The notes under the pieces: generated by a model | The model's input: only the letters and a program-made list of their open reading frames with translations | What the model was told of the DNA's origin: nothing | Database searches by the model: none | From: Phycisphaerales bacterium | GTDB taxonomy: Bacteria; Planctomycetota; Phycisphaerae; Phycisphaerales; UBA1924 | DNA length: 64,000 bases | Reading direction: 5' to 3' | Assembly (NCBI GenBank): GCA_016699835.1 | Contig: CP064987.1 | Coordinates: 930,001-994,000 of the forward strand | Made by a program: the position numbers and the translations under genes | Part shown: positions 51,799-59,670 of the stretch, in pieces | Layout: each line of letters begins with the position of its first letter | Numbering within the stretch: the first letter of the stretch is position 1

Positions 51799-52859
51799 CG
51801 ATCGCCTCCACGCTCGATGTTCGATCCGCCTCGCGGCTCATCGATCGATCGCGTCGGCGATTGAGCCGTCCCCGGCTTAGGCGCCTCATCGAGCGCGTAG
51901 AACTCGTCCACGCGATAGATGCCCTTCAGTCGCTCCAGATCGAAGTTCGCGCCCTTGATCTTGTCCACGCCTGGATTCTTCACGTCGTTCAGTCGCATCG
52001 TCACCTTCGCGGGCATTCCCGGCAGGTCCACGTCCAGATTGGCGGGCATCGCCGCCCCTGTCAGCGCCTCGCCCTCGACCGACACGTCCACCCAGCGCGA
52101 GAGTTCGCCCGACGCCGCGATCCCGCCCTTGGCGTCGAGCAACTCGATCTTCACCGGGAGGAAGGTGACTCGATCGAGCACGTAGCGCTTGCTCCCCCAC
52201 TCGCGTCCTCGGCCTGGGAGCACGATCTCGAGCCGCCCGTCCTTACGGAGCGTGGGCACAACGAGATTCAGCGACGACTCGTCCTCGGGAAGAGGCATCA
52301 CGCCGAGCATTTCCAAGAGATCCAGCGGATACACCGGCACGCCGAACGCCGCCGCCGACTGGGGCGAGGCGAGGCGGTGAAGCCCCACAAGCCCGAGGCG
52401 CTTCTCGCCGCTGAGATCCAGCCACCAGTAACGCGACGAGTCCGAACCGAGCACGAAGTAGGTCTGCGAGACCTTGTCGATCCGGAGCGAGACTTTGCGC
52501 GGGCGCACGAGCAGGAGGAATCCCTCGGCGTTGTTCTCGACCGCCTTGCCCTCGTTGTCTCTGCTCTCGACGTGGATCTCGGCGTTGGCGGTCACGCACT
52601 CGAGTCGGCGGATGCGCGCGTTGTACGCCGAGGCGACTTCCGCGTACGTCACGCCTGCGGCCCGCGGCCCCTTGGATGGCGCCGATTCGACCGTCGCCCC
52701 GGGATCAATCCGACGCGGCGCCTGGGCTGTCCCGGGAGATGGTTTGGGCGTGCTCTGGCAGCCCGCGAAACCCATCGCGATGCCGGCGACCACGCCGATC
52801 ACACCGTGCCGAAGGCCCGCGCCCCAATGGAGATTGCGCGTCGATGTCCACGGGGTCAA
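51795..52859 (-). CDS. Lipoprotein, LolA/DUF4292-like
   Basis: 354 residues, TTG start overlapping the preceding stop (TTGA). The signal HGVIGVVAGIAMGFAGCQST ends in a lipobox (GFAGC). The mature protein has the beta-strand order of LolA/LolB-like lipoprotein carriers: ITANAEIHVESR-like ECVTANAEIHVESRDNEGKA, FLLLVRPRKVSLRIDK, YFVLGSDSSRYWWLDLSGEK, and a helix PQSAAAFGVPVYPLDLLEML. Similar planctomycete proteins are annotated only as hypothetical lipoproteins. Middle gene of a three-gene coupled set. Confidence 0.72.
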   Translation of the reverse strand: MTPWTSTRNLHWGAGLRHGVIGVVAGIAMGFAGCQSTPKPSPGTAQAPRRIDPGATVESAPSKGPRAAGVTYAEVASAYNARIRRLECVTANAEIHVESRDNEGKAVENNAEGFLLLVRPRKVSLRIDKVSQTYFVLGSDSSRYWWLDLSGEKRLGLVGLHRLASPQSAAAFGVPVYPLDLLEMLGVMPLPEDESSLNLVVPTLRKDGRLEIVLPGRGREWGSKRYVLDRVTFLPVKIELLDAKGGIAASGELSRWVDVSVEGEALTGAAMPANLDVDLPGMPAKVTMRLNDVKNPGVDKIKGANFDLERLKGIYRVDEFYALDEAPKPGTAQSPTRSIDEPRGGSNIERGGDR

Positions 52860-53437
52860 TCGCCGGCCCCCGGCGCGCCACCCGATGAGCCTTCGCCCCC
52901 CGTGTCCATGATCTGTCCGACCTGGTCCAGCGCCTCCTGGATCGCGCTCTCGCTCAGACCCGGGTCTGGAATCGAGAACGTCTCCTGTGGCGTGGGGTCC
53001 TTCACGCTGACCTTGCGTTGCACGCTCAACTCGCCCTCGCGCTGCGAGACGACACGAAGAACGCGCCGGCGTACGAGCAGGAGCGTGAGCAGATATCGAA
53101 AGCCGTTCCGCCGGGCGTCGCCCTCGACCGTTGCGTCCCGCGCGAGTTCCTCGAAGAGATCAAGAAGATCCGCATCACCCAGGAGCGGACGCTTCTTCTC
53201 CTCGCTCGTGCCCATCGTGCTGCGCCACGACGCGAAGAGGACAAACGGCGCCTCGGGGCGTGAGCCGTGCTGCCACGCGTCCAGCGAGTAGTCGAGGCGT
53301 TCGAAACCACCAGAACCTTCCGGCGGATCACGCTCCACCAGCGCGGCGACATAGGCCTGCCCAACCTCGATCGGGGTCCCGGTCGCGGCGCACCGTCCTG
53401 TGGCCCGAATCAACGGGTACGAACTTCCGGTCATCAT
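52856..53437 (-). CDS. Hypothetical protein, first gene of RDD operon
   Basis: 193 residues. It begins MMTGSSYPLIRATGRCAATG TPIEVGQAYVAALVE, a beta-rich segment, then a helical part DADLLDLFEELARDATVEGD and RYLLTLLLVRRRVLRVVSQR, and ends in a Gly/Ser-rich tail. No known domain. The start has a TACGAT box 8 nt upstream and no Shine-Dalgarno, so the operon probably begins with a leaderless message. Its stop overlaps the next start. Confidence 0.7.
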   Translation of the reverse strand: MMTGSSYPLIRATGRCAATGTPIEVGQAYVAALVERDPPEGSGGFERLDYSLDAWQHGSRPEAPFVLFASWRSTMGTSEEKKRPLLGDADLLDLFEELARDATVEGDARRNGFRYLLTLLLVRRRVLRVVSQREGELSVQRKVSVKDPTPQETFSIPDPGLSESAIQEALDQVGQIMDTGGEGSSGGAPGAGD

Positions 53438-53445
53438 GACGGGGC

Positions 53446-53451
53446 ATCGTA
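53446..53451 (-). promoter_or_regulatory. -10-like TACGAT, probable leaderless start of RDD operon
   Basis: Minus-strand TACGAT, 8 nt, then ATGATG at 53437. Confidence 0.45.
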
Positions 53452-53480
53452 GCCGACGGCGGCAATTCACCACCGACGCA

Positions 53481-53753
53481 TCAACCCAGCCCGCATTGAA
53501 CCTCGAAGAAACGCGCCGAGGTCCCGCCCTGGCCAACGGCGAAGCGAACGCTCTTGCCACAAGTCGGACAGGTCGCGACGTACCGATCGCCGTCTTTGCT
53601 TCGATACACGCGCAGGTAGTCGCCGCGACACGAGAACCTCACACCCAGCCAGGGGCGAGCAGACCCGGTGTTTTCCCCAGTTCTATCGCGCGCATCTACA
53701 TCAACGATGTCCACAGTTCCCGGCTGGCGCGGCATTTGAGGATCGATTTCCAC
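53481..53753 (-). CDS. Small zinc-ribbon-like protein
   Basis: 90 residues, GTG start (an ATG at 53735 would give 84). The part ARPWLGVRFSCRGDYLRVYR, YVATCPTCGKSVRFAVGQGG and TSARFFEVQCGLG has four cysteines (C, CxxC, C) and looks like a compact zinc-ribbon/beta fold. The residue pattern is too ordered to be a chance frame. No function known. It may be cotranscribed with the gene 43 bases downstream. Confidence 0.7.
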   Translation of the reverse strand: MEIDPQMPRQPGTVDIVDVDARDRTGENTGSARPWLGVRFSCRGDYLRVYRSKDGDRYVATCPTCGKSVRFAVGQGGTSARFFEVQCGLG

Positions 53754-53875
53754 GTACTCTCAATCGACAACGTGCCTTGCTCGGATTGAGCAGCAGTACG
53801 GACGCATTTTGTTAGGTTTCTATGGACTCTGTTTTCGGTCGCTGGGTGGTGAATGCCGATGGAACTGACGGCTCG

Positions 53876-53902
53876 TTGCCGAGTCGGAATCCCGGGTATA
53901 GT
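53876..53902 (+). promoter_or_regulatory. Sigma-70-like promoter upstream of lpxI
   Basis: TTGCCG (53876-53881), 15-nt spacer, TATAGT (53897-53902). It lies in the divergent gap 53754-53997, about 90 nt before the lpxI ATG. The spacer is short, so confidence is limited. Confidence 0.4.
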
Positions 53903-53997
53903 GTCCGCTCGCTTCGGAGGGCCGATTCTGGATGTATTGGGCAGCAGACGACCGGAGGTCGTTTGAGGTTGCCTCGCCCCCCGTGGAACGTTCGACG

Positions 53998-54897
53998 ATG
54001 ACCTCCCTATACGCTTCCCCCACCATCACGATCCTGCCCGATCCGCCGCCGCCGCCGACGGCGATTGGTCTGATTGCGGGCGGGGGTCGCCTGCCGATCC
54101 TGGTGGCCGACGGGTTGCGCGCGCAAGGCCATCCCGTGCATGGGCTTGGGCTGTCGAATCAGTATGAGTTGGAACTCCCGTCGCGTTGCTCGACCTTTGA
54201 GGAGGTCGGGCTGCTGCGGATCGGGTCGTGGGGGCGGATCCTGGCCCGCAAGGGCGTCCACCATGCCATCATGGTCGGCAAGGTGGACAAGGCCAAGTTG
54301 ATGCACGACCCGTGGCGGATGTTCAAGAATCTGCCCGACGTGCGCTGCGTCGTCAACTGGTACAAGCACCTGCGCCACGACCGCCGGTCCCATGCCGTGC
54401 TGACCGCGATCGCCAACGAACTCGATCGCTGGGGCGTGGCGCTGCTCGACTCGACGGCCCCGATCACCAATGAACTTGCCGCCCCGGGGATCATGACGAA
54501 CCGTCGTCCGACCGCGGAGCAGCAGGCCGACATCGATTTCGTCTGGCCCATGCTGGGCGAGGCGCTCCGGCTGGATATCGGGCAGGCGATCGCCGTGCGC
54601 GAGCGCGACGTGATCTCGGTCGAGGCGGTCGAGGGGACCGACCAGATGATCGACCGGACCGGGAAACTCTGCCGGGCCAAGGGGTGGACGCTCTGCAAGG
54701 GCGCCCGCACCGGGCACGATCGTCGCAGCGATGTCCCGACCGTCGGCATCAACACGCTCCGCAAACTCCACGAGAACGGCGGCGGGTGCCTGGCGCTCGC
54801 GGCGGGCGATGTCATCATGCTCGACAAGGCCGAGATGATCGACGTGGCCGACCGATTGGGCATCTCGATCGTCGGCGTCCCTCCCGCGCACGCCTGA
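53998..54897 (+). CDS. lpxI: UDP-2,3-diacylglucosamine pyrophosphatase LpxI
   Basis: 299 residues. It hydrolyses UDP-2,3-diacylglucosamine to lipid X and UMP in lipid A synthesis (the LpxH alternative). IGLIAGGGRLPILVADGLRAQ opens the family fold; HHAIMVGKVDKAKLMHD, SHAVLTAIANELDRWGVALLDS, LDIGQAIAVRERDVISVEAV EGTDQMI and VPTVGINTLRKLHENGGGCL ALAAGDVIMLDK are conserved LpxI blocks. ATG 53998 was chosen because the upstream in-frame stretch from ATG 53932 has poor codon bias. lpx neighbours are absent. Confidence 0.93.
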   Translation: MTSLYASPTITILPDPPPPPTAIGLIAGGGRLPILVADGLRAQGHPVHGLGLSNQYELELPSRCSTFEEVGLLRIGSWGRILARKGVHHAIMVGKVDKAKLMHDPWRMFKNLPDVRCVVNWYKHLRHDRRSHAVLTAIANELDRWGVALLDSTAPITNELAAPGIMTNRRPTAEQQADIDFVWPMLGEALRLDIGQAIAVRERDVISVEAVEGTDQMIDRTGKLCRAKGWTLCKGARTGHDRRSDVPTVGINTLRKLHENGGGCLALAAGDVIMLDKAEMIDVADRLGISIVGVPPAHA

Positions 54898-54917
54898 ATC
54901 CCATCCCCAAGCACGCG

Positions 54918-55499
54918 ATGGATGAGCCGAAGTATGTCTCCCGCGGCGGCCTGAAACTCCGGCACGCGCTGGAGACTTTTTCAGTTGACGCCCATGGAAA
55001 CGTCGCCGCCGATCTGGGGTGTTCGACGGGCGGCTTCACCGATTGCCTCCTCCAGGCTGGCGCGACAAAGGTCTATTCGGTTGACACGGCCTACGGCGAA
55101 CTGGCATGGACGCTGCGCAACGATCCGCGCGTGGTCGTCATGGAGCGCACCAACGCGCTGCATGCCGAGGCACGCGAGCGTGTGGATCTTGTCGTCGCGG
55201 ACATGAGTTGGACGCCCCAGCGTCTGGTGATCCCGGCGGCGCTCCGCTGGTGCAAGCCGGAGGGGCGGATCATCTCGCTTGTCAAGCCGCACTACGAACT
55301 CAAGGACGTGGACCCCAAGGGCGTGCCCCGAGGCGGTGTGCTGAGCGAGGAGCGAGCCGAGGCCGAGTTCCAGCGTGTATTGACGACGCTGCCGGGGCTT
55401 GGCGTCCGCGTCCTCGGCTCGACGAAGTCGCCGATCCTGGGCGGCGGGGGGAAGAGCAAGGGCAATGTGGAGTATCTCGTCCTGCTCCAACCGGTGTAG
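54918..55499 (+). CDS. TlyA-family rRNA methyltransferase lacking the S4 domain
   Basis: 193 residues. YVSRGGLKLRHALETF is the segment that normally follows the S4 domain in TlyA. The SAM motif is AADLGCSTGGFTDCLLQAGA, with VYSVDTAYGELAWTLRNDPR, ERTNAL, DLVVADMSWTPQRLVIPAAL, SLVKPHYEL and SKGNVEYLVLL, all typical of TlyA/FtsJ 2'-O-methyltransferases. TlyA proteins are about 250-270 residues with an N-terminal S4 RNA-binding domain; here the ATG directly precedes the linker. Frame upstream is open but antisense-like and overlaps lpxI. Twenty bases separate it from lpxI. Confidence 0.85.
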   Translation: MDEPKYVSRGGLKLRHALETFSVDAHGNVAADLGCSTGGFTDCLLQAGATKVYSVDTAYGELAWTLRNDPRVVVMERTNALHAEARERVDLVVADMSWTPQRLVIPAALRWCKPEGRIISLVKPHYELKDVDPKGVPRGGVLSEERAEAEFQRVLTTLPGLGVRVLGSTKSPILGGGGKSKGNVEYLVLLQPV

Positions 55500-55609
55500 G
55501 TTTTTTCAGTAATCTGAATCGCTACTCACGATTCTGGACGAGATTGCCCTTGTGTGGGCCGGCTGTCCGATGGAGAATGGACCTTATCCATTCGACTAGG
55601 GAGGCCACG

Positions 55610-56410
55610 ATGCGTTCCCACACGACCCGTGCGTTCACTCTGATCGAACTTCTTGTCGTCATTGCGATCATTGCGCTACTCATTGCGATTCTTCTTCCGG
55701 CGCTCGGAGCGGCGCGTGAGTCGATGCGATCGACCAAGTGCGCCAACAACCTCCGGCAACTGGCCGTGCTCATGACGACGTACACGGTGGACAGCCGCGA
55801 CGTCTACACGCCCCACCGCTCGTCCGGCGGGAGCGCCTTCGATATGGATTGGTGGTGGGGAACGCTTATCTTTGATACGCCGCTGGGGACGCGCGCCACG
55901 CGCGAGTCGGCACCGATCGAGGCTCGGCGCGGGATGTACGAGATTTTTCGCTGCCCCAGTTTCCGAGACGGGACGAGGGTGCATGGCTTCGACTGGTCGT
56001 GGGACTTTTCGATCCACCGGGCGTCCTACGGCTTCAACGGATTCTGGCTCGGATTCTCGCCGTATGACGGCTCGCTCGCGTCGCAGTACAACGCCGGTTG
56101 GGCCAATCGAGACGGGCGTCCACTGATCACCACACGATTCGTGCGATCGTCGGACGTCTCACGCCCATCGAACACGATCTTGTTCTCCGACTCGAACCCG
56201 ACACCGCATGGCGATTGGTCCGCCTCGCTGTGGTTCCCGCATCTCGAGTCCCAGTTCGAAGGGGTCTACACGCTGCACTCGAAGAAGGGGAACGTCGCGT
56301 TCACCGATGGTCACCTGGGCAAACTCGACGACGAGACCGCGAACCGGCTTGTGACCTCGAGACACCTGTGGGACCCGCGATATCCGTCATCGAGCGGCCG
56401 CTGGTGGTGA
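55610..56410 (+). CDS. Type II/IV pseudopilin with H-X9-DG motif
   Basis: 266 residues. RAFTLIELLVVIAIIALLIA ILLPAL is a class III signal peptide: cleavage after Ala8 (not the usual Gly), Phe1 and Glu5 of the mature form. The C-terminal HSKKGNVAFTDGH has the H-X9-DG motif of planctomycete DUF1559-type pseudopilins. Conserved CANNLRQLA follows the helix. GGGAGG lies 5 nt before the ATG. No other secretion genes are adjacent. Confidence 0.9.
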   Translation: MRSHTTRAFTLIELLVVIAIIALLIAILLPALGAARESMRSTKCANNLRQLAVLMTTYTVDSRDVYTPHRSSGGSAFDMDWWWGTLIFDTPLGTRATRESAPIEARRGMYEIFRCPSFRDGTRVHGFDWSWDFSIHRASYGFNGFWLGFSPYDGSLASQYNAGWANRDGRPLITTRFVRSSDVSRPSNTILFSDSNPTPHGDWSASLWFPHLESQFEGVYTLHSKKGNVAFTDGHLGKLDDETANRLVTSRHLWDPRYPSSSGRWW

Positions 56411-56419
56411 GTCGCTGTA

Positions 56420-57475
56420 TCACCTCTCCGGCGAGGCAAGGCTCTTCCATCCTGCCGCGGGCTCGTCGGTGGGGTGGAGTTCTCGCCAGAGGCGTTCGAG
56501 GAGCGGGCGCAGGCCGAGTTTCGCCGCCCCGCTGATCGCGAGGACATCGCGCTCGGGTTGCAGCGAGAGTGCCGAGCAGAAGTCGTTGACCGCGGCACGC
56601 TGCTCCTCCTCGCCTCCAAGCAAGTCGATCTTGTTGAGCACGACGATCTCGGGCTTGTCGGCGAGGGCGTTGGAATACGCCGAGAGTTCCTCGCGGATCG
56701 TGCGATAGTTGTCGGCCGGATTGCTCCCGTCAGGCGGCATGGCGTCGAGGAGGTGCACGATGATCTTGGTGCGCTCGATGTGGCGGAGGAAATCGTGCCC
56801 GAGCCCCGCGCCGTGGGCGGCGCCCTCGATCAGCCCCGGGATATCGGCGAGCACAATTCTCCGGCGCGGATCGACCTCGGCGATGCCGAGTTGGGGGCTG
56901 AGCGTCGTGAAGGGATAGTCGGCGATCTTGGGGTTCGCGCGGGTGAGGGCCGCGAGGAGCGTGGACTTGCCCGCGTTGGGCATGCCGACAAAGCCGACGT
57001 CGGCGATGAGTTTGAGTTCGAAGCGGAGTTCGAAGCGTTCGCCCTCGCCGCCGGGCGTGGCCTTGCGGGGCGTCTGGTTGACCGCTGATTTGAAGTGCTC
57101 GTTGCCGAACCCGCCTCGTCCGCCCCTGGCGATGACGATTTGCTCCTCGGGGCGAAGGTCGTGCATGAGTTCGCCGGTCTTGTGGTTGAAGACCATCGTG
57201 CCAGGCGGAAGTTTGATGATGAGGTCCGGGGCGTTCTTGCCGTGGCACTGCTTCTTGCCGCCGGCCTCGCCCTCCTGGGCGCTCCAGAACGGGTTGCCTC
57301 GGAAGTCGTAGAGGGTGCTCATGCCGCCCTCGGCCTGGAGGATGACCGAGCCGCCGTCGCCACCGTCGCCGCCGTCGGGCCCGCCCTTGGGTTCGGCCTT
57401 TTCACGGCGGAAGGAGACATGCCCGGCCCCGCCGTGGCCGGCTTGTACGGTGATGATGGCGCGATCGACGAACAT
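56420..57475 (-). CDS. obgE: GTPase ObgE/CgtA
   Basis: 351 residues. The N-terminal Obg fold is Gly-rich: VQAGHGGAGHVSFRREKAEP, GGPDGGDGGDGGSVIL. The G domain has G1 GFVGMPNAGKSTLLAAL, G2 YPFTTLSPQLG, G3 DIPGLIEGAAHGAGLG, G4 VVLNKIDLL and G5 AISGAAKLG. Involved in 50S ribosome assembly and stress control. The C-terminal extension is short. A TACGAT box lies 5 nt before the ATG. It converges on the pseudopilin gene. Confidence 0.96.
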   Translation of the reverse strand: MFVDRAIITVQAGHGGAGHVSFRREKAEPKGGPDGGDGGDGGSVILQAEGGMSTLYDFRGNPFWSAQEGEAGGKKQCHGKNAPDLIIKLPPGTMVFNHKTGELMHDLRPEEQIVIARGGRGGFGNEHFKSAVNQTPRKATPGGEGERFELRFELKLIADVGFVGMPNAGKSTLLAALTRANPKIADYPFTTLSPQLGIAEVDPRRRIVLADIPGLIEGAAHGAGLGHDFLRHIERTKIIVHLLDAMPPDGSNPADNYRTIREELSAYSNALADKPEIVVLNKIDLLGGEEEQRAAVNDFCSALSLQPERDVLAISGAAKLGLRPLLERLWRELHPTDEPAAGWKSLASPER

Positions 57476-57520
57476 CGACGATCGTATGGACCGCCGATCG
57501 TGCTCGCGTGGCGAGACGCG

Positions 57521-57913
57521 TTAGGCCGCGCGGGAGAGTAAGCCGCGGTGGAAGCAGGCAAAGAGCCGCTCCCGATCGCCCTCGCGGGCAAAGCGGGTGA
57601 AGGCCAGGGCCATGCGGACGGGGCCCGCCTCGGCGTCGTCCATCCACACGACGTTGCCAAAGGCGAAGACCGAGCGCCCGGGTCCGCCGATCTTCTCGGT
57701 GACATACTCGGGAAGGTCGATCCGGATCGCGACGCCGGCACCCGGCTCGAGGGCACGATCGAGTTCGAACTGGACGCCGCCCTCGGAGATGTCGTAGGCG
57801 TGCCCGTCGAGAGTGAACTTCTCGTCCGAGAGCAGGCGGATCGAGAGGGGGGCGTGCATGGGAAGGAGCGCGAAGCGCTCGAAACGACGACGATTGGTGA
57901 TGTATCCGCTCAT
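57521..57913 (-). CDS. PilZ-domain protein
   Basis: 130 residues. NRRRFERFALLPMHAPLSIR contains the RxxxR-type c-di-GMP motif near residues 9-13, and DISEGGVQFELD is the D/NxSxxG motif; VVWMDDAEAGPVRMALAFTR closes the barrel. A single PilZ domain, probably a c-di-GMP effector. GAGG lies 4 nt before the ATG. A 203-base gap upstream (57914-58116) contains the perfect palindrome GGGGGATCCCCC at about 58091-58102 and nothing else clear. Confidence 0.88.
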   Translation of the reverse strand: MSGYITNRRRFERFALLPMHAPLSIRLLSDEKFTLDGHAYDISEGGVQFELDRALEPGAGVAIRIDLPEYVTEKIGGPGRSVFAFGNVVWMDDAEAGPVRMALAFTRFAREGDRERLFACFHRGLLSRAA

Positions 57914-58116
57914 GGTGCCTCGCCCGGTCTGGTGGTGTGCCGTGGATCGACCCTCGCAGACCCGTGCCCGCGACGCGTCCATAGATGAGGTATCGGACCC
58001 GGCACGGGGCGACTTCAGGCAACCTCGGACAAATCGGAAACTTGCCGTGTTTGGAGCACCACGCTGCAGGTCGAGTTCACCGGCCCTGCGGGGGGATCCC
58101 CCTGCCTTCGCCCGTA

Positions 58117-58608
58117 TCAGGCGCCCCGCACGTCTGGCGGCTCGACGATGACCTGGACGCTCAGGCGGTCGATGGGCTGGCCCACGATCCTGGCGATCTC
58201 GGCCCTGGTCTCACCCTGGAGCGCCTCGAGCAGCGGGCGAATCACCGACTCGGGAAGATCGACCACGCGACCGTCGGGAAGCGAGGCGTGCGCGTGGGGC
58301 GAGAGGTCGGCATCGAATCGGCAGGCGCCCTGGCTCTTGCCCCCACCACGCGTGTCAAACGTCGGCACGCGTCGGCACAGCCCGGCCACACAGAGCGCCT
58401 CGAGCGTGTTGTAGACCGTCGCGAGGCTGAGGCCCGGTTCGCGCTCTCGCACCTGCGCGTGGAGTTCCTCGGCGGTCGGGTGCGTGCGGGAGTCACGGAG
58501 CGCGGCGAAGACAACCTCGCGCTGGCGCGTTGGGCGGATGCCGTGACGCTCGAGCGTGGGCCCGACGGTCTGAGTGTGCGCCTCGTGGTTGGACGGCGTG
58601 TCGCGCAT
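58117..58608 (-). CDS. Fur-family transcriptional regulator
   Basis: 163 residues. The winged-helix part TRQREVVFAALRDSRTHPTA EELHAQVREREPGLSLATVY NTLEALCVAGLCRRV is clearly Fur/PerR. In the metal-binding part the usual HxH followed by two CxxC pairs is reduced: it reads FDADLSPHAHASLPDGRVVDLP, with HAH kept but no CxxC structural zinc site. The dimerisation domain VIRPLLEALQGETRAEIARI VGQPIDRLSVQVIVEPP is present. Divergent from the zinc-ribbon membrane gene. Confidence 0.9.
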   Translation of the reverse strand: MRDTPSNHEAHTQTVGPTLERHGIRPTRQREVVFAALRDSRTHPTAEELHAQVREREPGLSLATVYNTLEALCVAGLCRRVPTFDTRGGGKSQGACRFDADLSPHAHASLPDGRVVDLPESVIRPLLEALQGETRAEIARIVGQPIDRLSVQVIVEPPDVRGA

Positions 58609-58704
58609 ACGGGTCTCGAACGGTTCCGATGAAATGATAGGAACTTTGGTGTGGATCCGGTTCTTGGGTCCTCCTGACGCGGCAACCGGGCGTTCGCATT
58701 CGCG

Positions 58705-58710
58705 TACCGT
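58705..58710 (+). promoter_or_regulatory. -10-like TACCGT, probable leaderless start
   Basis: TACCGT, 8 nt, then the ATG at 58719. It lies in the 110-base divergent region shared with the Fur-family gene, whose own minus-strand candidate box is TATCAT near 58634-58639. Confidence 0.45.
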
Positions 58711-58718
58711 GTTGTGCC

Positions 58719-59561
58719 ATGCCGATTCGTGATGGGGACACACGCGAACACGACCTGCTCTGCGAGGACTGCGGGTATGAACTCCGCGGGCACTCGGCTG
58801 ACGCGTCGTGCCCGGAGTGTGGGCTTCGCGTTGCCGAGTCAGTGCCGGAGGCACGCACTGGATCTCCATTCCAGATCGCACCCTCGATCACGTCATGGGC
58901 GGCGACCTGCTGGCGCGTGCTCCGCCACCCGCGAACGACGATGCGGCGGGTGCGCGTCGAGCGATCGTCGGCCAAGCGATTGCTGCTCGTGAATCTCACG
59001 CTTGCGGGATTGCTCGCGGCGGGGCCATGGGTCGGCGTGCTCATCGGCGACCCGGCGCGATCGGCCTCGTCCCTGGGGCCCGTCCTGGGGCGCGTGGTCT
59101 TCGCGCTCGTCTTTGTTGCCGAGGTCGCGATGGTGGCGCTCATCATGCTCGCGCTCACGTGGATCGAGCAGCGCGGCATCCGGTTCTTCGCCGCCAAACG
59201 CGGATGGCGGCTCACGCGCGACGCGTCGTGGCAGGTCTGCGCCCACGCGAGCGTCGGATGGATCCTTGCGTCCGGGCTCGCGTTGCTCGGCATGGCGTCG
59301 CTCTACGCGATCCTGCTGGTGACGCATCGGGCGCCCACGTCCACCATCACGCTCAAGCCCTATGTCAACTACACGATCAACTCGAGCAGCGTGATCTACG
59401 CGATCATCATCGGCTCGGGGTTCTTCGCGGGGCTGCTGGTCTTCGAGTGCCTGGTGTACGTTGGCGTGCGATCGTGTCGATTTGCGAATCCGGCGAAACC
59501 GGCCACGCCACATCCAGCGTCCGCCGAGCCGATTTCGGCAGGACCGGCACCGAACACGTGA
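58719..59561 (+). CDS. Zinc-ribbon membrane protein
   Basis: 280 residues. The N-terminal zinc ribbon LLCEDCGYELRGHSADASCP ECGL has two CxxC pairs, a motif recurrent in planctomycete membrane proteins. Four hydrophobic segments follow: LLLVNLTLAGLLAAGPWVGV, VFALVFVAEVAMVALIMLAL, GWILASGLALLGMASLYAIL and VIYAIIIGSGFFAGLLVFEC. No known function. It is divergent from the Fur-family gene. Confidence 0.75.
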   Translation: MPIRDGDTREHDLLCEDCGYELRGHSADASCPECGLRVAESVPEARTGSPFQIAPSITSWAATCWRVLRHPRTTMRRVRVERSSAKRLLLVNLTLAGLLAAGPWVGVLIGDPARSASSLGPVLGRVVFALVFVAEVAMVALIMLALTWIEQRGIRFFAAKRGWRLTRDASWQVCAHASVGWILASGLALLGMASLYAILLVTHRAPTSTITLKPYVNYTINSSSVIYAIIIGSGFFAGLLVFECLVYVGVRSCRFANPAKPATPHPASAEPISAGPAPNT

Positions 59562-59670
59562 CGCCGTCGTATCGGACGCCCTCCGAGCCCGCCCTAAGTC
59601 GCGACGATCATGCCGACAGATGCCGTCTGCGCCGGTTCGTGGCCGCTCGGCCTAGACTCGCCCCGACGCC

